The notes: generated by a model from the sequence alone, not told the origin. Positions 23,297 to 31,420 are shown, counted from the stretch's first letter. The stretch: 32,968 nucleotides of DNA from an uncultured Bacilli bacterium (GCA_944358455.1 CALVRE010000013.1:1-32968), one strand, 5' to 3'. Program-made: numbers and translations.

Positions 23297-24490
23297 CTAA
23301 ATAATTTCATTTTTAATATTTGGATTTTTCAAGGCCTCTATCATATGATCGATTTCCTCAAAAGTGTTATAAAAGTAAAAACTGATGCGACAAGTATTTT
23401 TAATTCCCATATCTTCTCTTAAAATTTTAGCACAATGATTACCACTTCTTACACAGATATGATAATTATTGAGATAAATTCCCAAATCTTGAGCAAAAAT
23501 ATCTTGATAATTAATTGCTAAAATACCACTTTCACTTTTTTCGTTATAAATAATGATCTCTGGTATTTCTTTCAAACGACGAATTGCATATTTACGTAGT
23601 TCTAATTCATGTTTATGAATAAGGTCCATTCCTATCTCACTCAGATATTGAATGGCTCTTCCAAGCCCGATTACACCGGCAATATGTTGTGTTCCAGCTT
23701 CAAAAAGTTCTGGTACCTCTTCATAGACACGAACCCCATTGGGTGAAAATGTCGCGTTCATGCCCCCACCAAACTCCAGAGGTCGCATATTATTTAGTAA
23801 CTCTCTTCTGCCATACAAAATTCCAATCCCCGTTGGACCACACATTTTATGCCCCGAAAAAGCGAAAAAATCTGCTCCCATATCACGCACATCGACTTTC
23901 ATGTGAGCAACACTCTGCGCACCATCAACTACGATCAAAATACCATGTTGATGAGCAAGTTCGCTGATCTGCTTGATAGGACGAACATCGCCAATTACAT
24001 TCGTAACTTGAGCCAAACTAATGACTTTCGTACGTGGAGTAATAGCAGCTTTAACATTTTCTAACGTCACATGAAGATTCTCGTCTAATTCGATATAAGA
24101 AACTTTGATCTTCTTTAAATCAGCAAGTTCAAACCAAGGTAGTACATTCGATGCATGTTCACTTTTCGTAATTAAAACTTCATCACCCTCTTTTAAATAA
24201 ACACCAAAATATCCAAAGATGACGCGATTTAAAGAATCGGTCGTTCCACTCGTAAAAATAATTTCTTCCTTTTGCTCAGCATGAATGAAATCTTTGACTA
24301 TCTCTCTTGTATAATCATAGATAGCATCTACTTTTAAACTATTGTCATAGTCACCGCGATGAGCATTCGCAGTATAATTCGTATAATAATCCACCACTGC
24401 ATCAATCATACACTGAGGTTTCAAACTAGTTGCCCCATTATCAAAATAGATCAGTTCATTTTTTAAAATTGGAAAATCCTCTCGATTCAT
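23297..24490 (-). CDS. sufS: Cysteine desulfurase SufS
   Basis: A 397-residue class V aminotransferase-fold enzyme that takes sulfur from cysteine for Fe-S clusters. Landmarks: YFDNGATSLKPQ near the N-terminus, the PLP lysine Lys215 in FSGHKMCGPTG, and the catalytic Cys353 in CVRSGNHCAK, typical of the SufS (group II) type. AGGTGA overlaps the sufD stop 5 bases before the ATG. Third gene of sufC-sufD-sufS. The usual next gene sufU and then sufB are missing here. Confidence 0.95.
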   Translation of the reverse strand: MNREDFPILKNELIYFDNGATSLKPQCMIDAVVDYYTNYTANAHRGDYDNSLKVDAIYDYTREIVKDFIHAEQKEEIIFTSGTTDSLNRVIFGYFGVYLKEGDEVLITKSEHASNVLPWFELADLKKIKVSYIELDENLHVTLENVKAAITPRTKVISLAQVTNVIGDVRPIKQISELAHQHGILIVVDGAQSVAHMKVDVRDMGADFFAFSGHKMCGPTGIGILYGRRELLNNMRPLEFGGGMNATFSPNGVRVYEEVPELFEAGTQHIAGVIGLGRAIQYLSEIGMDLIHKHELELRKYAIRRLKEIPEIIIYNEKSESGILAINYQDIFAQDLGIYLNNYHICVRSGNHCAKILREDMGIKNTCRISFYFYNTFEEIDHMIEALKNPNIKNEII

Positions 24491-24494
24491 ATAT

Positions 24495-25298
24495 TCACCT
24501 CCAAACGTCTTCTAAAATGGAAATCAGTTTTTCTTCTTTTTCTTTTGTCAGTTCTAAATTACTAAGAAAGAATCCTTTCATCAGCAAACGAATCGCATCA
24601 CGTTCTTCGATACCACGACTCATCATATAAAAAACATCTTCGTCCTTAAACTTGCCAATATAAGCAGCATGATTAGCCGTCACATCTTCTTCACTGGTAA
24701 AAAGATTAGGAGAAATTTTACATTCTTCTAAGTTATAAGTCACAATGCGATTTTTTTGATCGAGAAAACATCCGGTTTTACCTTTCGGAATATCACCTGT
24801 CACATTAAAGATAAGCTCTCCATCTTCTAAATTGATTCCATGATCGACGATATTACTCGTCGTCTTTGGTGCATTGTGATACACCACCATATCATATTTC
24901 TCCGGTTTTATACTAATCGTCTTCAAGAGAAAATCAACTTTTGCACACTCACCATTCAAATGAAAAAGATCAAGTTCACGTATTCCTTCCATATGATGAA
25001 TTCTTCTAATCATCGTATTGCTATTACGATCTAAATAATACTTGTATTGCACCTTGGTTCTTTTGCCGTGACGAAACTCCCATAATGAAAAGTGAACATC
25101 GGCTTTCACATTGACAAAAATATCTAATTTACACTCATGATCACTTTCGTATTCAATTTCTAAATCAGTATCCCCCAATACTAATATTTTTAAACTATTG
25201 ACATCGAAAAAATCATTTTTTTCTTCTAGTTTAACTTGCAACTGATCATCTAATTCACATGATACGATTTTATCATTCACTACTTTTAGTTTATTCAT
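24495..25298 (-). CDS. sufD: SufD-like Fe-S cluster assembly scaffold subunit
   Basis: A 267-residue protein of the SufB/SufD beta-helix family, shorter than the usual 400-440 residues, lacking much of the N-terminal helical part. The core motif is KTTSNIVDHGINLEDGELIF, then NHAAYIGKFKDEDVFYMMSRGIEERDAIRLL, the family's C-terminal signature (usually H-x-x-T-G-x-L-D-E-x-x-L-F-Y-L-x-S-R-G). Its position between sufC and sufS supports SufD rather than SufB. It overlaps sufC by 8 bases. The short length suggests a divergent or minimal SufD. Confidence 0.88.
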   Translation of the reverse strand: MNKLKVVNDKIVSCELDDQLQVKLEEKNDFFDVNSLKILVLGDTDLEIEYESDHECKLDIFVNVKADVHFSLWEFRHGKRTKVQYKYYLDRNSNTMIRRIHHMEGIRELDLFHLNGECAKVDFLLKTISIKPEKYDMVVYHNAPKTTSNIVDHGINLEDGELIFNVTGDIPKGKTGCFLDQKNRIVTYNLEECKISPNLFTSEEDVTANHAAYIGKFKDEDVFYMMSRGIEERDAIRLLMKGFFLSNLELTKEKEEKLISILEDVWR

Positions 25299-26091
25299 GT
25301 CCAGTCATTTCCTTTATAATACAAGTCCCGATTGAAGTAGAAAATTTTTTTGCAATCGCTTCATAACCATCATTTTCAATTTCTTCCACCAAAGAAGCAT
25401 CTCCACTTTTGACGATCGTACCATTCATCATCACATGGACATGAGTAGGTTTGATATAATCAAGTAATCGCTTATAATGGGTGATGAGTAAAAGACCTGG
25501 ATTATTCTCTTCATAATAGCGCATGACATTTTCACCAACAATACGCAAGCTATCGACATCTAATCCAGAATCGATCTCATCCAACAATACAAGACTAGGA
25601 TGCAACAAATACATCTGAAGAATTTCATTTTTCTTTCGTTCTCCACCAGAAAATCCTTGATTGATGGAGCGATGAATCATTTCCGGATCCATGTGTAATT
25701 GTTCTACAATCTTATCCATTTTTTTGATGAACGAAAATAATTGAAATTGATCTTTTTCTTTGGCATGAACGGCACTTCTCATAAAATCAGCATTCGTCAC
25801 ACCTTCAATTTCGTAAGGCATCTGCATACCTAAAAAAATCCCTAAACGTGCGCGTTCGTCCACTTTCATCGTCTTTAAATCCTGGCCATCATAAGCGATA
25901 CTGCCATTCGTAATACGATAATGTTCATCTCCCATGATTACCTTCGTAAGCGTTGATTTACCAGTTCCATTTGGTCCCATAATGACGTGAATTTCTCCAC
26001 TTTTAATCGTCAAATTCAAATGGCTTAAAATTTCTTTCCCCTCTATTTCTACTGACAAATCTTGTATGTCTAAAACATGATCTTGCTGCAT
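25291..26091 (-). CDS. sufC: Fe-S cluster assembly ATPase SufC
   Basis: A 266-residue ABC-type ATPase that drives the SufBCD scaffold. Walker A is GPNGTGKS (39-46); FLGMQMPYEIEGVTNADFMR is a SufC-typical stretch; the signature is FSGGERKKNEILQM, and Walker B reads LVLLDEIDSGLDVD. It has no membrane domain. GGAGATGAT precedes the ATG. First gene of the operon with a clear promoter; sufD begins inside its last codons. Confidence 0.96.
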   Translation of the reverse strand: MQQDHVLDIQDLSVEIEGKEILSHLNLTIKSGEIHVIMGPNGTGKSTLTKVIMGDEHYRITNGSIAYDGQDLKTMKVDERARLGIFLGMQMPYEIEGVTNADFMRSAVHAKEKDQFQLFSFIKKMDKIVEQLHMDPEMIHRSINQGFSGGERKKNEILQMYLLHPSLVLLDEIDSGLDVDSLRIVGENVMRYYEENNPGLLLITHYKRLLDYIKPTHVHVMMNGTIVKSGDASLVEEIENDGYEAIAKKFSTSIGTCIIKEMTGHE

Positions 26092-26112
26092 AGTATCATC
26101 TCCAATACCATC

Positions 26113-26141
26113 ATTTTACCAGAAAACAGCTCCTTCTACAA
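26113..26141 (-). promoter_or_regulatory. Promoter of sufCDS
   Basis: Minus strand TTGTAG (26136-26141), 17-base spacer, TGGTAAAAT with the -10 at 26113-26118. It faces the sortase promoter back to back. Confidence 0.65.
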
Positions 26142-26146
26142 TAAAG

Positions 26147-26175
26147 TTGAATAGAACGTATCGTTTTTTTATTCT
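26147..26175 (+). promoter_or_regulatory. Promoter of the sortase gene
   Basis: TTGAAT (26147-26152), 17-base spacer, TATTCT (26170-26175). The -10 is weak. Its -35 is 5 bases from that of the divergent suf operon. Confidence 0.45.
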
Positions 26176-26200
26176 CTTCCATACTAAAAATGGTGATGAT

Positions 26201-26944
26201 ATGAAAAATGGAAAACGATTTCTTTTGATAGTAGGTATGACATTGCTTTTATTTGGAAGTTTGCAAATATTCCATTGGTTCCAAGAAAGTAATGATTCAA
26301 AAAAACTACAAGACAAACTGAAAACAGATGCGATAATCGATCATGTAGAACAAACGGAATCATCTCCTTTTTTATCCATCGACTTTTCAACTCTTACTTC
26401 CCAAAACGAAGATGTCGTTGGATGGATTAAAATTCAAAACACCAATGTCGATTATCCAATCGTTCAAAGCTTTGATAATCAATTTTATCTCAATCATAAT
26501 TTTCATAAAGAAACAAGTAAGGCCGGATGGATTTTTGCAGATTATCGTAACCCTTCTTCTCTATCCGATCAAAACATAATTCTCTATGGTCATGGTAGAT
26601 TAGATAATAGTATGTTTGGAAGTCTTCGTCTTTTGTTAGAGGAAGATTGGTTTATTCAAAATCAATCTCATCAAATTCAATTATCAACTCTAAAAGAGAA
26701 CCGCCTTTATGAAATCGTTTCTATTTATACAATCAAACCAGAAACCTATTATCTTACTACTTTTTTTGAAAACGACCAGAAATGGCAACAATATCTAGAG
26801 ACCATTCAAAGAAGAAGTATTTACTCATTCGACACCACGCTCTATCCAGACGATCAAATCCTAACCCTTTCCACTTGTCAGGACGACAATCAAAATCGTT
26901 TAGTCGTACATGCGAAACTCATCAAAAAAGAAATTCGTAAATGA
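26201..26944 (+). CDS. srtB: Class B-like sortase
   Basis: A 247-residue membrane-anchored transpeptidase. One N-terminal span (FLLIVGMTLLLFGSLQIF, about 7-25) and an outside catalytic domain with GWIKIQNTNVDYPIVQ, His131 in ILYGHGRLDNSMFG, Cys226 in LTLSTCQDD and Arg233 in NRLVVHAKL, the sortase triad. Length and the YGH...D-x-S-M-F box fit class B. The frame extends 18 codons further, but GGTGA and the basic N-terminus favour the ATG at 26201. It converges on a gene encoding a protein with an NPSTG anchor, a probable substrate. No pilin genes are near. Confidence 0.93.
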   Translation: MKNGKRFLLIVGMTLLLFGSLQIFHWFQESNDSKKLQDKLKTDAIIDHVEQTESSPFLSIDFSTLTSQNEDVVGWIKIQNTNVDYPIVQSFDNQFYLNHNFHKETSKAGWIFADYRNPSSLSDQNIILYGHGRLDNSMFGSLRLLLEEDWFIQNQSHQIQLSTLKENRLYEIVSIYTIKPETYYLTTFFENDQKWQQYLETIQRRSIYSFDTTLYPDDQILTLSTCQDDNQNRLVVHAKLIKKEIRK

Positions 26945-26950
26945 ATTTCT
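26929..26950. terminator. Bidirectional terminator between sortase and surface protein
   Basis: AGAAATTC / GAATTTCT, an 8-bp perfect stem spanning the end of both convergent genes. On the minus strand it is followed by TTTTTT (strong); on the plus strand by TAATTTT (moderate). Confidence 0.75.
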
Positions 26951-27684
26951 TAATTTTCATAATTCCATTTTTTAGTAAGTAGTAAGATCGTACTACCGAT
27001 TAATGTAATTACTCCATAAAGTGGCAATAAATCCCCTGTACTTGGATTTTCAGGTGGGTTTATCAAACTGTCAAGATCCGCTAATGTAATCTCTTTATCT
27101 GCTTCCAACGTCATTTGTTTACCATTGATCTCTAGAATTGATCCCGTGGAATCTGTTGGTACCCACAATGTTGGACGATCTTCTGTCTCTGTTGTATTGA
27201 CAATTTTACCATCAGATGCAAGTACAAGATGCGCGACACTCTCAACGGCTGCACCTTGACCAAGTTCGATACCACCAAAGCCATTGCCAGAAACATCTAA
27301 TGTGCCTTCAACAGTAACTTTACCACCATTGATCAAAAGTCCACCATTTCCACCGGTAAGACGAATATTTTTTAGCGTTACTTCTGTTTTATAAACTTGT
27401 AAGACGTAAATTCCGCCCCATACGGTATAATCGGAACTTCCTGCTGAACCAAAGGTTCCAACATACTTCATCGTATAGCCATTACCATTGATTTTAAGCG
27501 GACGCAAAATATTGATCTTTTCCGTTGTCTCAATATCGTTTGCCAAAACAATTTCGCTAATATCAGAATTACCAATGGCTTCTTTTAATTCCGTTTGATT
27601 GTGAACCGTTATAGAAGCAGCATCGACATCGATAAAAGGAATGATCGCAAACGCTAAGATACATACTTGTAAAAACTTTTTCAT
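26950..27684 (-). CDS. Cell-wall-anchored beta-helix surface protein (NPSTG)
   Basis: A 244-residue secreted protein. It has a signal peptide (basic start, FLQVCILAFAIIPFI, cut near VDAA), a repetitive beta-rich body (VTLKNIRLTGGNGG, LLINGGKVTVEGTLDVSG and similar) typical of right-handed beta-helix proteins related to pectate-lyase folds, and a sorting tail: ENPSTGD, a hydrophobic span (about 17 residues) and KKWNYEN. No catalytic residues of a polysaccharide lyase are recognisable, so the ligand is unknown. AAGGAAGG 4-5 bases before the ATG. Convergent with the sortase gene, which probably anchors it to the wall. Confidence 0.82.
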   Translation of the reverse strand: MKKFLQVCILAFAIIPFIDVDAASITVHNQTELKEAIGNSDISEIVLANDIETTEKINILRPLKINGNGYTMKYVGTFGSAGSSDYTVWGGIYVLQVYKTEVTLKNIRLTGGNGGLLINGGKVTVEGTLDVSGNGFGGIELGQGAAVESVAHLVLASDGKIVNTTETEDRPTLWVPTDSTGSILEINGKQMTLEADKEITLADLDSLINPPENPSTGDLLPLYGVITLIGSTILLLTKKWNYEN

Positions 27685-27861
27685 ATTACCTTCCTTTCCA
27701 TTTATAGTCTGGATAGGAAGAAACTAACTATGCAAAAGAAAAAGCAAAAGAACTCACCAATTTTTAACATGGAAATTTTTGAATATGCATATTTTTTGTA
27801 AATCTGGACAATATAAAAATAGAATATTCGCAGATATTCATGTCAGAATGAAATGATTCTT

Positions 27862-27895
27862 AAAAAAGAAAGAACCTAAACGTTCTTTCTTTTTT
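27862..27895 (-). terminator. Terminator of the SleC-like gene
   Basis: A perfect 14-bp stem (A6GA3GAAC paired with its complement) with a 6-base loop, so that both arms give a U-run on either strand. It immediately follows the stop codon at 27899. The 160 bases from here to the surface protein gene hold only A/T-rich leader sequence. Confidence 0.9.
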
Positions 27896-27898
27896 AAA

Positions 27899-29119
27899 TT
27901 ATTCAAAAATACCTTTTAGCATATTAGAAACAGCTGCATAAATAGCAGATATACGATACCAAGTTGCAAAATTGACAATACCTGTAATCGGTAAATTAAA
28001 TACCGATTGAAATTTTTTGACCGCCGCAGTAGTATCAGAGCCAAATACACCATTGGCATTTGAAATGAGTGGGATTGCTGGATAACTACCACGAATTTTA
28101 TTCAAAGCATTTTGCAGTAATTGTACCTCTTCTCCACATGCACCTTCACTCAAATTATAACCTGGAAATGATGTTGGAAGATCAGAAACAACTTCCGCTA
28201 CCGCTAATTGAATCGTATTACCATAATAATATCTGACAATCTGTAATGAGTTATAACCTTGATCACCTAATGTTTTCGATCCCCATTGACTGAGCCATCC
28301 ATCTCTTACTACTTTGATACCATCACTATACTGAGCTAAAAAGGGAAACGAACGATCAGGAAATTTTAAGTATTCGTCAAAATATTCATCTACCACTTCT
28401 GAAATGGTATCAAAAATCGTACGATTATGCGTATATTTTTGATCATATGCTGTCGAAGAAGTAATCGTAAAAGAATAACCTTTCGAAAAATACCATTCTG
28501 TATAAACACGATTTAATGTGAATGATACAATCGCATGAACATTGGCCTTCAACGTCTCTCTAGGCCACGTAGGATATATTTCTGAAGATGCAACATTCTT
28601 AATATAATCTGGGAATGTCACATAATAATTTGGTGCATTTGTATCACTTGGTATTCCATCATGAACAATAATATACCCCGGAACAATCACTCTTGGAAGC
28701 ACTCTTCCACTTCCAAGAAAGGCATTGGGGTTCTGTACTATTTTAGATGGGTCATTCGCCCAAATAGCAGGAGGTGTCACCACCGTCACATTCTTCCCAG
28801 ACCCACCCGGAGTGGTACTAAGAAAGACATCTTGAATCGATTCGATTCCAGCATATACTTGAGCTCCGATTACCGTTCCAACTCCTAATCCTTCTTTATA
28901 AACGGTAATATCATACGTACTAAATGGTTGAACTGTATTTTGTGGTTCCAATGTATATTCTAAATCAGGAGCCTTTAATTCTACAACACTTGTTCTACCT
29001 GATTCATCGGTCATTAAATTGAGATTGGTATCTTCTCCATTAATCGTCACCATTGCTCCTTCTAATGGTAACGCGACATTATCGACAAATACTTGAACTA
29101 CTAAACGTCCGCTTGCCAT
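27899..29119 (-). CDS. SleC-like spore cortex-lytic protein (SpoIID and PG-binding domains)
   Basis: A 406-residue protein with the layout of clostridial SleC: an N-terminal beta domain (GRLVVQVFVDNVALPLEGA), a conserved central part (PGYIIVHDGIPSDTNAPNYY), a SpoIID-type lytic transglycosylase domain and a C-terminal peptidoglycan-binding repeat. The expected catalytic glutamate is Glu180 in VASSEIYPTWP; SFTLNRVYTEWYFSKGYSF and WGSKTLGDQGYNSLQIVRYY match the SleC family strongly. There is no obvious signal peptide, as in SleC. In Clostridium it degrades spore cortex during germination. No csp protease genes are seen. Divergent from the LysM gene. Confidence 0.85.
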   Translation of the reverse strand: MASGRLVVQVFVDNVALPLEGAMVTINGEDTNLNLMTDESGRTSVVELKAPDLEYTLEPQNTVQPFSTYDITVYKEGLGVGTVIGAQVYAGIESIQDVFLSTTPGGSGKNVTVVTPPAIWANDPSKIVQNPNAFLGSGRVLPRVIVPGYIIVHDGIPSDTNAPNYYVTFPDYIKNVASSEIYPTWPRETLKANVHAIVSFTLNRVYTEWYFSKGYSFTITSSTAYDQKYTHNRTIFDTISEVVDEYFDEYLKFPDRSFPFLAQYSDGIKVVRDGWLSQWGSKTLGDQGYNSLQIVRYYYGNTIQLAVAEVVSDLPTSFPGYNLSEGACGEEVQLLQNALNKIRGSYPAIPLISNANGVFGSDTTAAVKKFQSVFNLPITGIVNFATWYRISAIYAAVSNMLKGIFE

Positions 29120-29221
29120 ATTCTCAAATCCTTTCTCTCATCACCACTAATATATGCGAATACAAAACTAAAATGCATTTTTTCTAGTTAGAATAATATA
29201 ATAGGTAATGGAGGTTATGTT
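29120..29221. promoter_or_regulatory. Divergent promoter region of sleC-like and LysM genes
   Basis: Toward the LysM gene a perfect TATAAT (29197-29202) lies 20 bases before its start, but no good -35 is seen. Toward the SleC-like gene the minus strand carries CATATATTA (29148-29156), which fits CATAnnnTA of mother-cell sigma factors (SigE/SigK type); the -35 side does not fit clearly. Weak evidence for sporulation control. Confidence 0.3.
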
Positions 29222-30337
29222 ATGAATACGAATGAGTATAACGTATTAAATCCTATCATAAGCGAAGGAGATACTGGCGATGACGTCATTATTTTACAAA
29301 GTAAATTAAAAGATCTAGCTTATTTTTTCGCTAGTATCACCGGAAGTTTTGACGAGTATACCGAACGTGCTGTCATGGATTTTCAAAAGCAAAATGGATT
29401 GATTGCTAGTGGTGTCGTAAACGAAGAAACATGGCAAAAATTATATCAATTGACAGATGAACTATCGCCCGCCACATACGATACACGACCTGTTTTAAGA
29501 CTAGGAAGCACGGGGCCTTATGTAACCGAACTACAATCCACGTTAAAAACCTTATTATATTATACTGGAGAAATCGATGGTAATTTTGGAACTAGTACCG
29601 AAAATGCCGTAAAAAGATTTCAAACCAATAATAATTTAACGCCAGATGGTATCGTTGGGCGTAACACATGGAGTGCATTATCCAGTCTATATTCCCCACT
29701 CGCCATTTGTGAAGGAAATGAGGGTGACCAATATATCATTTATACCGTCGTTGCCGGAGACTCTCTATGGTCAATTGCAAACAGATTTGGTACTACAATC
29801 GATGCGATTAAATCTCTCAATAATTTAACCAGTGATGTCCTTCAAATCGGACAACAACTAAAAATTCCAACTTCTGAGCAAAATGCTACTATTTATACGG
29901 TTGTAGCTGGAGATTCTCTATGGACAATTGCAAAAAGATTTGGTACCACAGTCGATGCGATTAAATCTCTCAATAATTTAACCAGTGATATCCTTCAAAT
30001 CGGACAACGACTAAAAATCCCAACTTCTGAGCAAACTACTACTTATACGGTTGTAGCTGGAGATTCTCTATGGTCGATCGCAAACAGATTTGGTACCACA
30101 GTCGATGCGATTAAATCTCTCAATAATTTAACCAGTGATATCCTTCAAATTGGACAACAACTAAAAATTCCAACTTCTGAACAAAATGCTACTATTTATA
30201 CGGTTGTAGCTGGAGATTCTCTATGGACAATTGCAAAAAGATTTGGTACCACAGTCGATGCAATTAAATCTCTCAACAATTTGACCAGTAATTTTTTGAA
30301 TGTTGGGCAACAACTAAGAATTCCAACTTCCAACTAA
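29222..30337 (+). CDS. Peptidoglycan-binding protein with two PG_binding_1 and four LysM domains
   Basis: A 371-residue protein built only from wall-binding modules: two PG_binding_1 domains (about 10-72 with GDTGDDVIILQSKLKDL, and about 82-145 with LGSTGPYVTELQSTLKTLL) and four LysM repeats (about 168-369) each starting YTVVAGDSLW and ending IGQ-[QR]-LKIPTS. There is no catalytic domain and no signal peptide. GGAGG stands 7 bases before the ATG. Similar signal-less LysM proteins are found on spore surfaces; a non-classical location is inferred. Its 3' end is copied at 31324-31382, and the last repeat differs from the others (NFLNVGQQLRIPTSN). Confidence 0.9.
   Translation: MNTNEYNVLNPIISEGDTGDDVIILQSKLKDLAYFFASITGSFDEYTERAVMDFQKQNGLIASGVVNEETWQKLYQLTDELSPATYDTRPVLRLGSTGPYVTELQSTLKTLLYYTGEIDGNFGTSTENAVKRFQTNNNLTPDGIVGRNTWSALSSLYSPLAICEGNEGDQYIIYTVVAGDSLWSIANRFGTTIDAIKSLNNLTSDVLQIGQQLKIPTSEQNATIYTVVAGDSLWTIAKRFGTTVDAIKSLNNLTSDILQIGQRLKIPTSEQTTTYTVVAGDSLWSIANRFGTTVDAIKSLNNLTSDILQIGQQLKIPTSEQNATIYTVVAGDSLWTIAKRFGTTVDAIKSLNNLTSNFLNVGQQLRIPTSN
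29740..30330 (+). repeat. Four tandem LysM-coding repeats
   Basis: Four direct repeats of about 150-156 bases. The DNA of repeats 2-4 is almost identical, including synonymous positions, pointing to recent duplication or gene conversion; the first repeat differs more. Confidence 0.9.
30254..30312. repeat. 59-bp direct repeat, copy in the LysM gene
   Basis: Lies in the last LysM repeat. 58 of 59 bases match 31324-31382. The sequences diverge abruptly on both sides. Confidence 0.9.
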
Positions 30338-30914
30338 AATAATACTGCCTATATGGCGTAGACAATGACGCTCTTTATAGAGAATAGCATGACTAAATAT
30401 TGACATAGATGAAGAGATATATTATATTATTTATGAAAAAAATATATTATACAAAATGTTCTATCTTGTTGATAAAATCAATGTTTTCTTTAAAAAAAAT
30501 AAAATTTGAAAAGAAAGTCAAGACTAAAAAAATATCGACTAAATAAATATACAAAAAAGATTTTGTGAAAATCGCAAAATTAAAGTTTTATAATACCAAA
30601 TTAAAATAATTATTGTTGAGACATTGGCTGAAAATTACCAGACAAAAAAACAATTAATATTTTAACATAGATAAGATTTCGTACTCGATGGAAAAAGCTA
30701 TTATCGACTACACTCATTTGTATACCAAGAATAATTGACATATATAACTATACAGGTTGAGAGTCATACTTTAACACCACTCACCTCGCCGTGCTCTGTA
30801 GTGTATCTACAACGAGTAATTATTATAAACTAATGCTTAAAATGTCAAATTTTTCGACTCAATTTACGCCTTTCAGCGAACTGAAAGAACGAAAGAAAGG
30901 AATATTAGTTAATT
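30338..30914. other. Long A/T-rich region without a gene
   Basis: 577 bases with no convincing reading frame. Most is very A/T-rich, with stops in all frames. Around 30760-30816 a less A/T-rich stretch can form TGTAG / CTACA (30797-30811) and longer pairings, and a perfect hairpin stands at 30870-30887. A TTGACA at 30735-30740 has no well-placed -10. I see no tRNA, rRNA or CRISPR repeat. Confidence 0.6.
30870..30887 (+). promoter_or_regulatory. Perfect hairpin upstream of the 122-aa ORF
   Basis: CTTTCAG / CTGAAAG, 7 bp with a CGAA loop, ending 27 bases before the ATG at 30915. Not followed by U, so not a standard terminator; could be a regulatory or stabilising element. Confidence 0.4.
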
Positions 30915-31283
30915 ATGAAAGAAAATAGTTTAAAAGATTCAGATATTCGAGAAAAAATTGATATAGCTTTCGCTAGATTAATTGGGCCTCTTGCAATTAT
31001 GAGTAAGTTAAAATCTTATGAAAGCTCACAGGAAGAAATACATAACTTATTAGATATCATAACAAAATGGGGCGCCAAATTTCAAAGTGTTCAGAATCTA
31101 TTTTTTATAACATCTGATGAAATACTTGATGTATATAATAGATTGGATAAATTAAAAGATAAATTCTTATTTGATACTAACTTAGGATTTGAAAATGAAT
31201 TATCTGATGAAATTGTTATTTGGATGTATGAGCTTATGGAATTAAGAAAAATACAAATTGAAAGAGAGTTAAAAAATGAGTAA
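30915..31283 (+). CDS. Hypothetical protein, 122 aa
   Basis: Not recognised. Helical and acidic, with an N-terminal Lys/Asp/Glu-rich part, FARLIGPLAIMSKLKSYESS, and a Glu/Leu/Lys end. No signal peptide or membrane span. Codons are more A/T-biased than in flanking housekeeping genes (many AAA, TTA, ATA), suggesting outside origin. A purine-rich AAAGG is present but 14 bases from the ATG, longer than usual. It is the only coding candidate of the DNA bracketed by the 59-bp repeat of the LysM 3' end. It may be a phage- or element-type accessory protein. Confidence 0.6.
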   Translation: MKENSLKDSDIREKIDIAFARLIGPLAIMSKLKSYESSQEEIHNLLDIITKWGAKFQSVQNLFFITSDEILDVYNRLDKLKDKFLFDTNLGFENELSDEIVIWMYELMELRKIQIERELKNE

Positions 31284-31323
31284 CTCAACCAGAAAATTAA
31301 TAATTAATTTAACTCACAAAATC

Positions 31324-31404
31324 GTCGATGCAATTAAATCTCTCAACAATTTAACCAGTAATTTTTTGAATGTTGGGCAACAGCTTTTGATACGAAATGT
31401 GTAA
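31324..31404 (+). pseudogene. Duplicated 3' end of a LysM gene
   Basis: In frame, this reads VDAIKSLNNLTSNFLNVG then QQLLIRNV and stop, a LysM repeat end without any start. The first 59 bases match the real LysM gene end; the tail differs (LLIRNV against LRIPTSN). It may be the original end of the LysM gene, displaced by the insertion. Confidence 0.8.
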
Positions 31405-31420
31405 CTTTCCCAAGTTCTTA

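Noticed and set aside
30750-30790. Possible Cas9 repeat or tracrRNA (GAGAGTCATAC)
   Set aside because: Single occurrence, no second copy, no spacer pattern and no cas9 nearby.
30793-30830. Cas12a-like repeat (GTTGTAGAT on the minus strand)
   Set aside because: The stem is TGTAG/CTACA and not TCTAC/GTAGA, it occurs once, and there is no array or cas gene.
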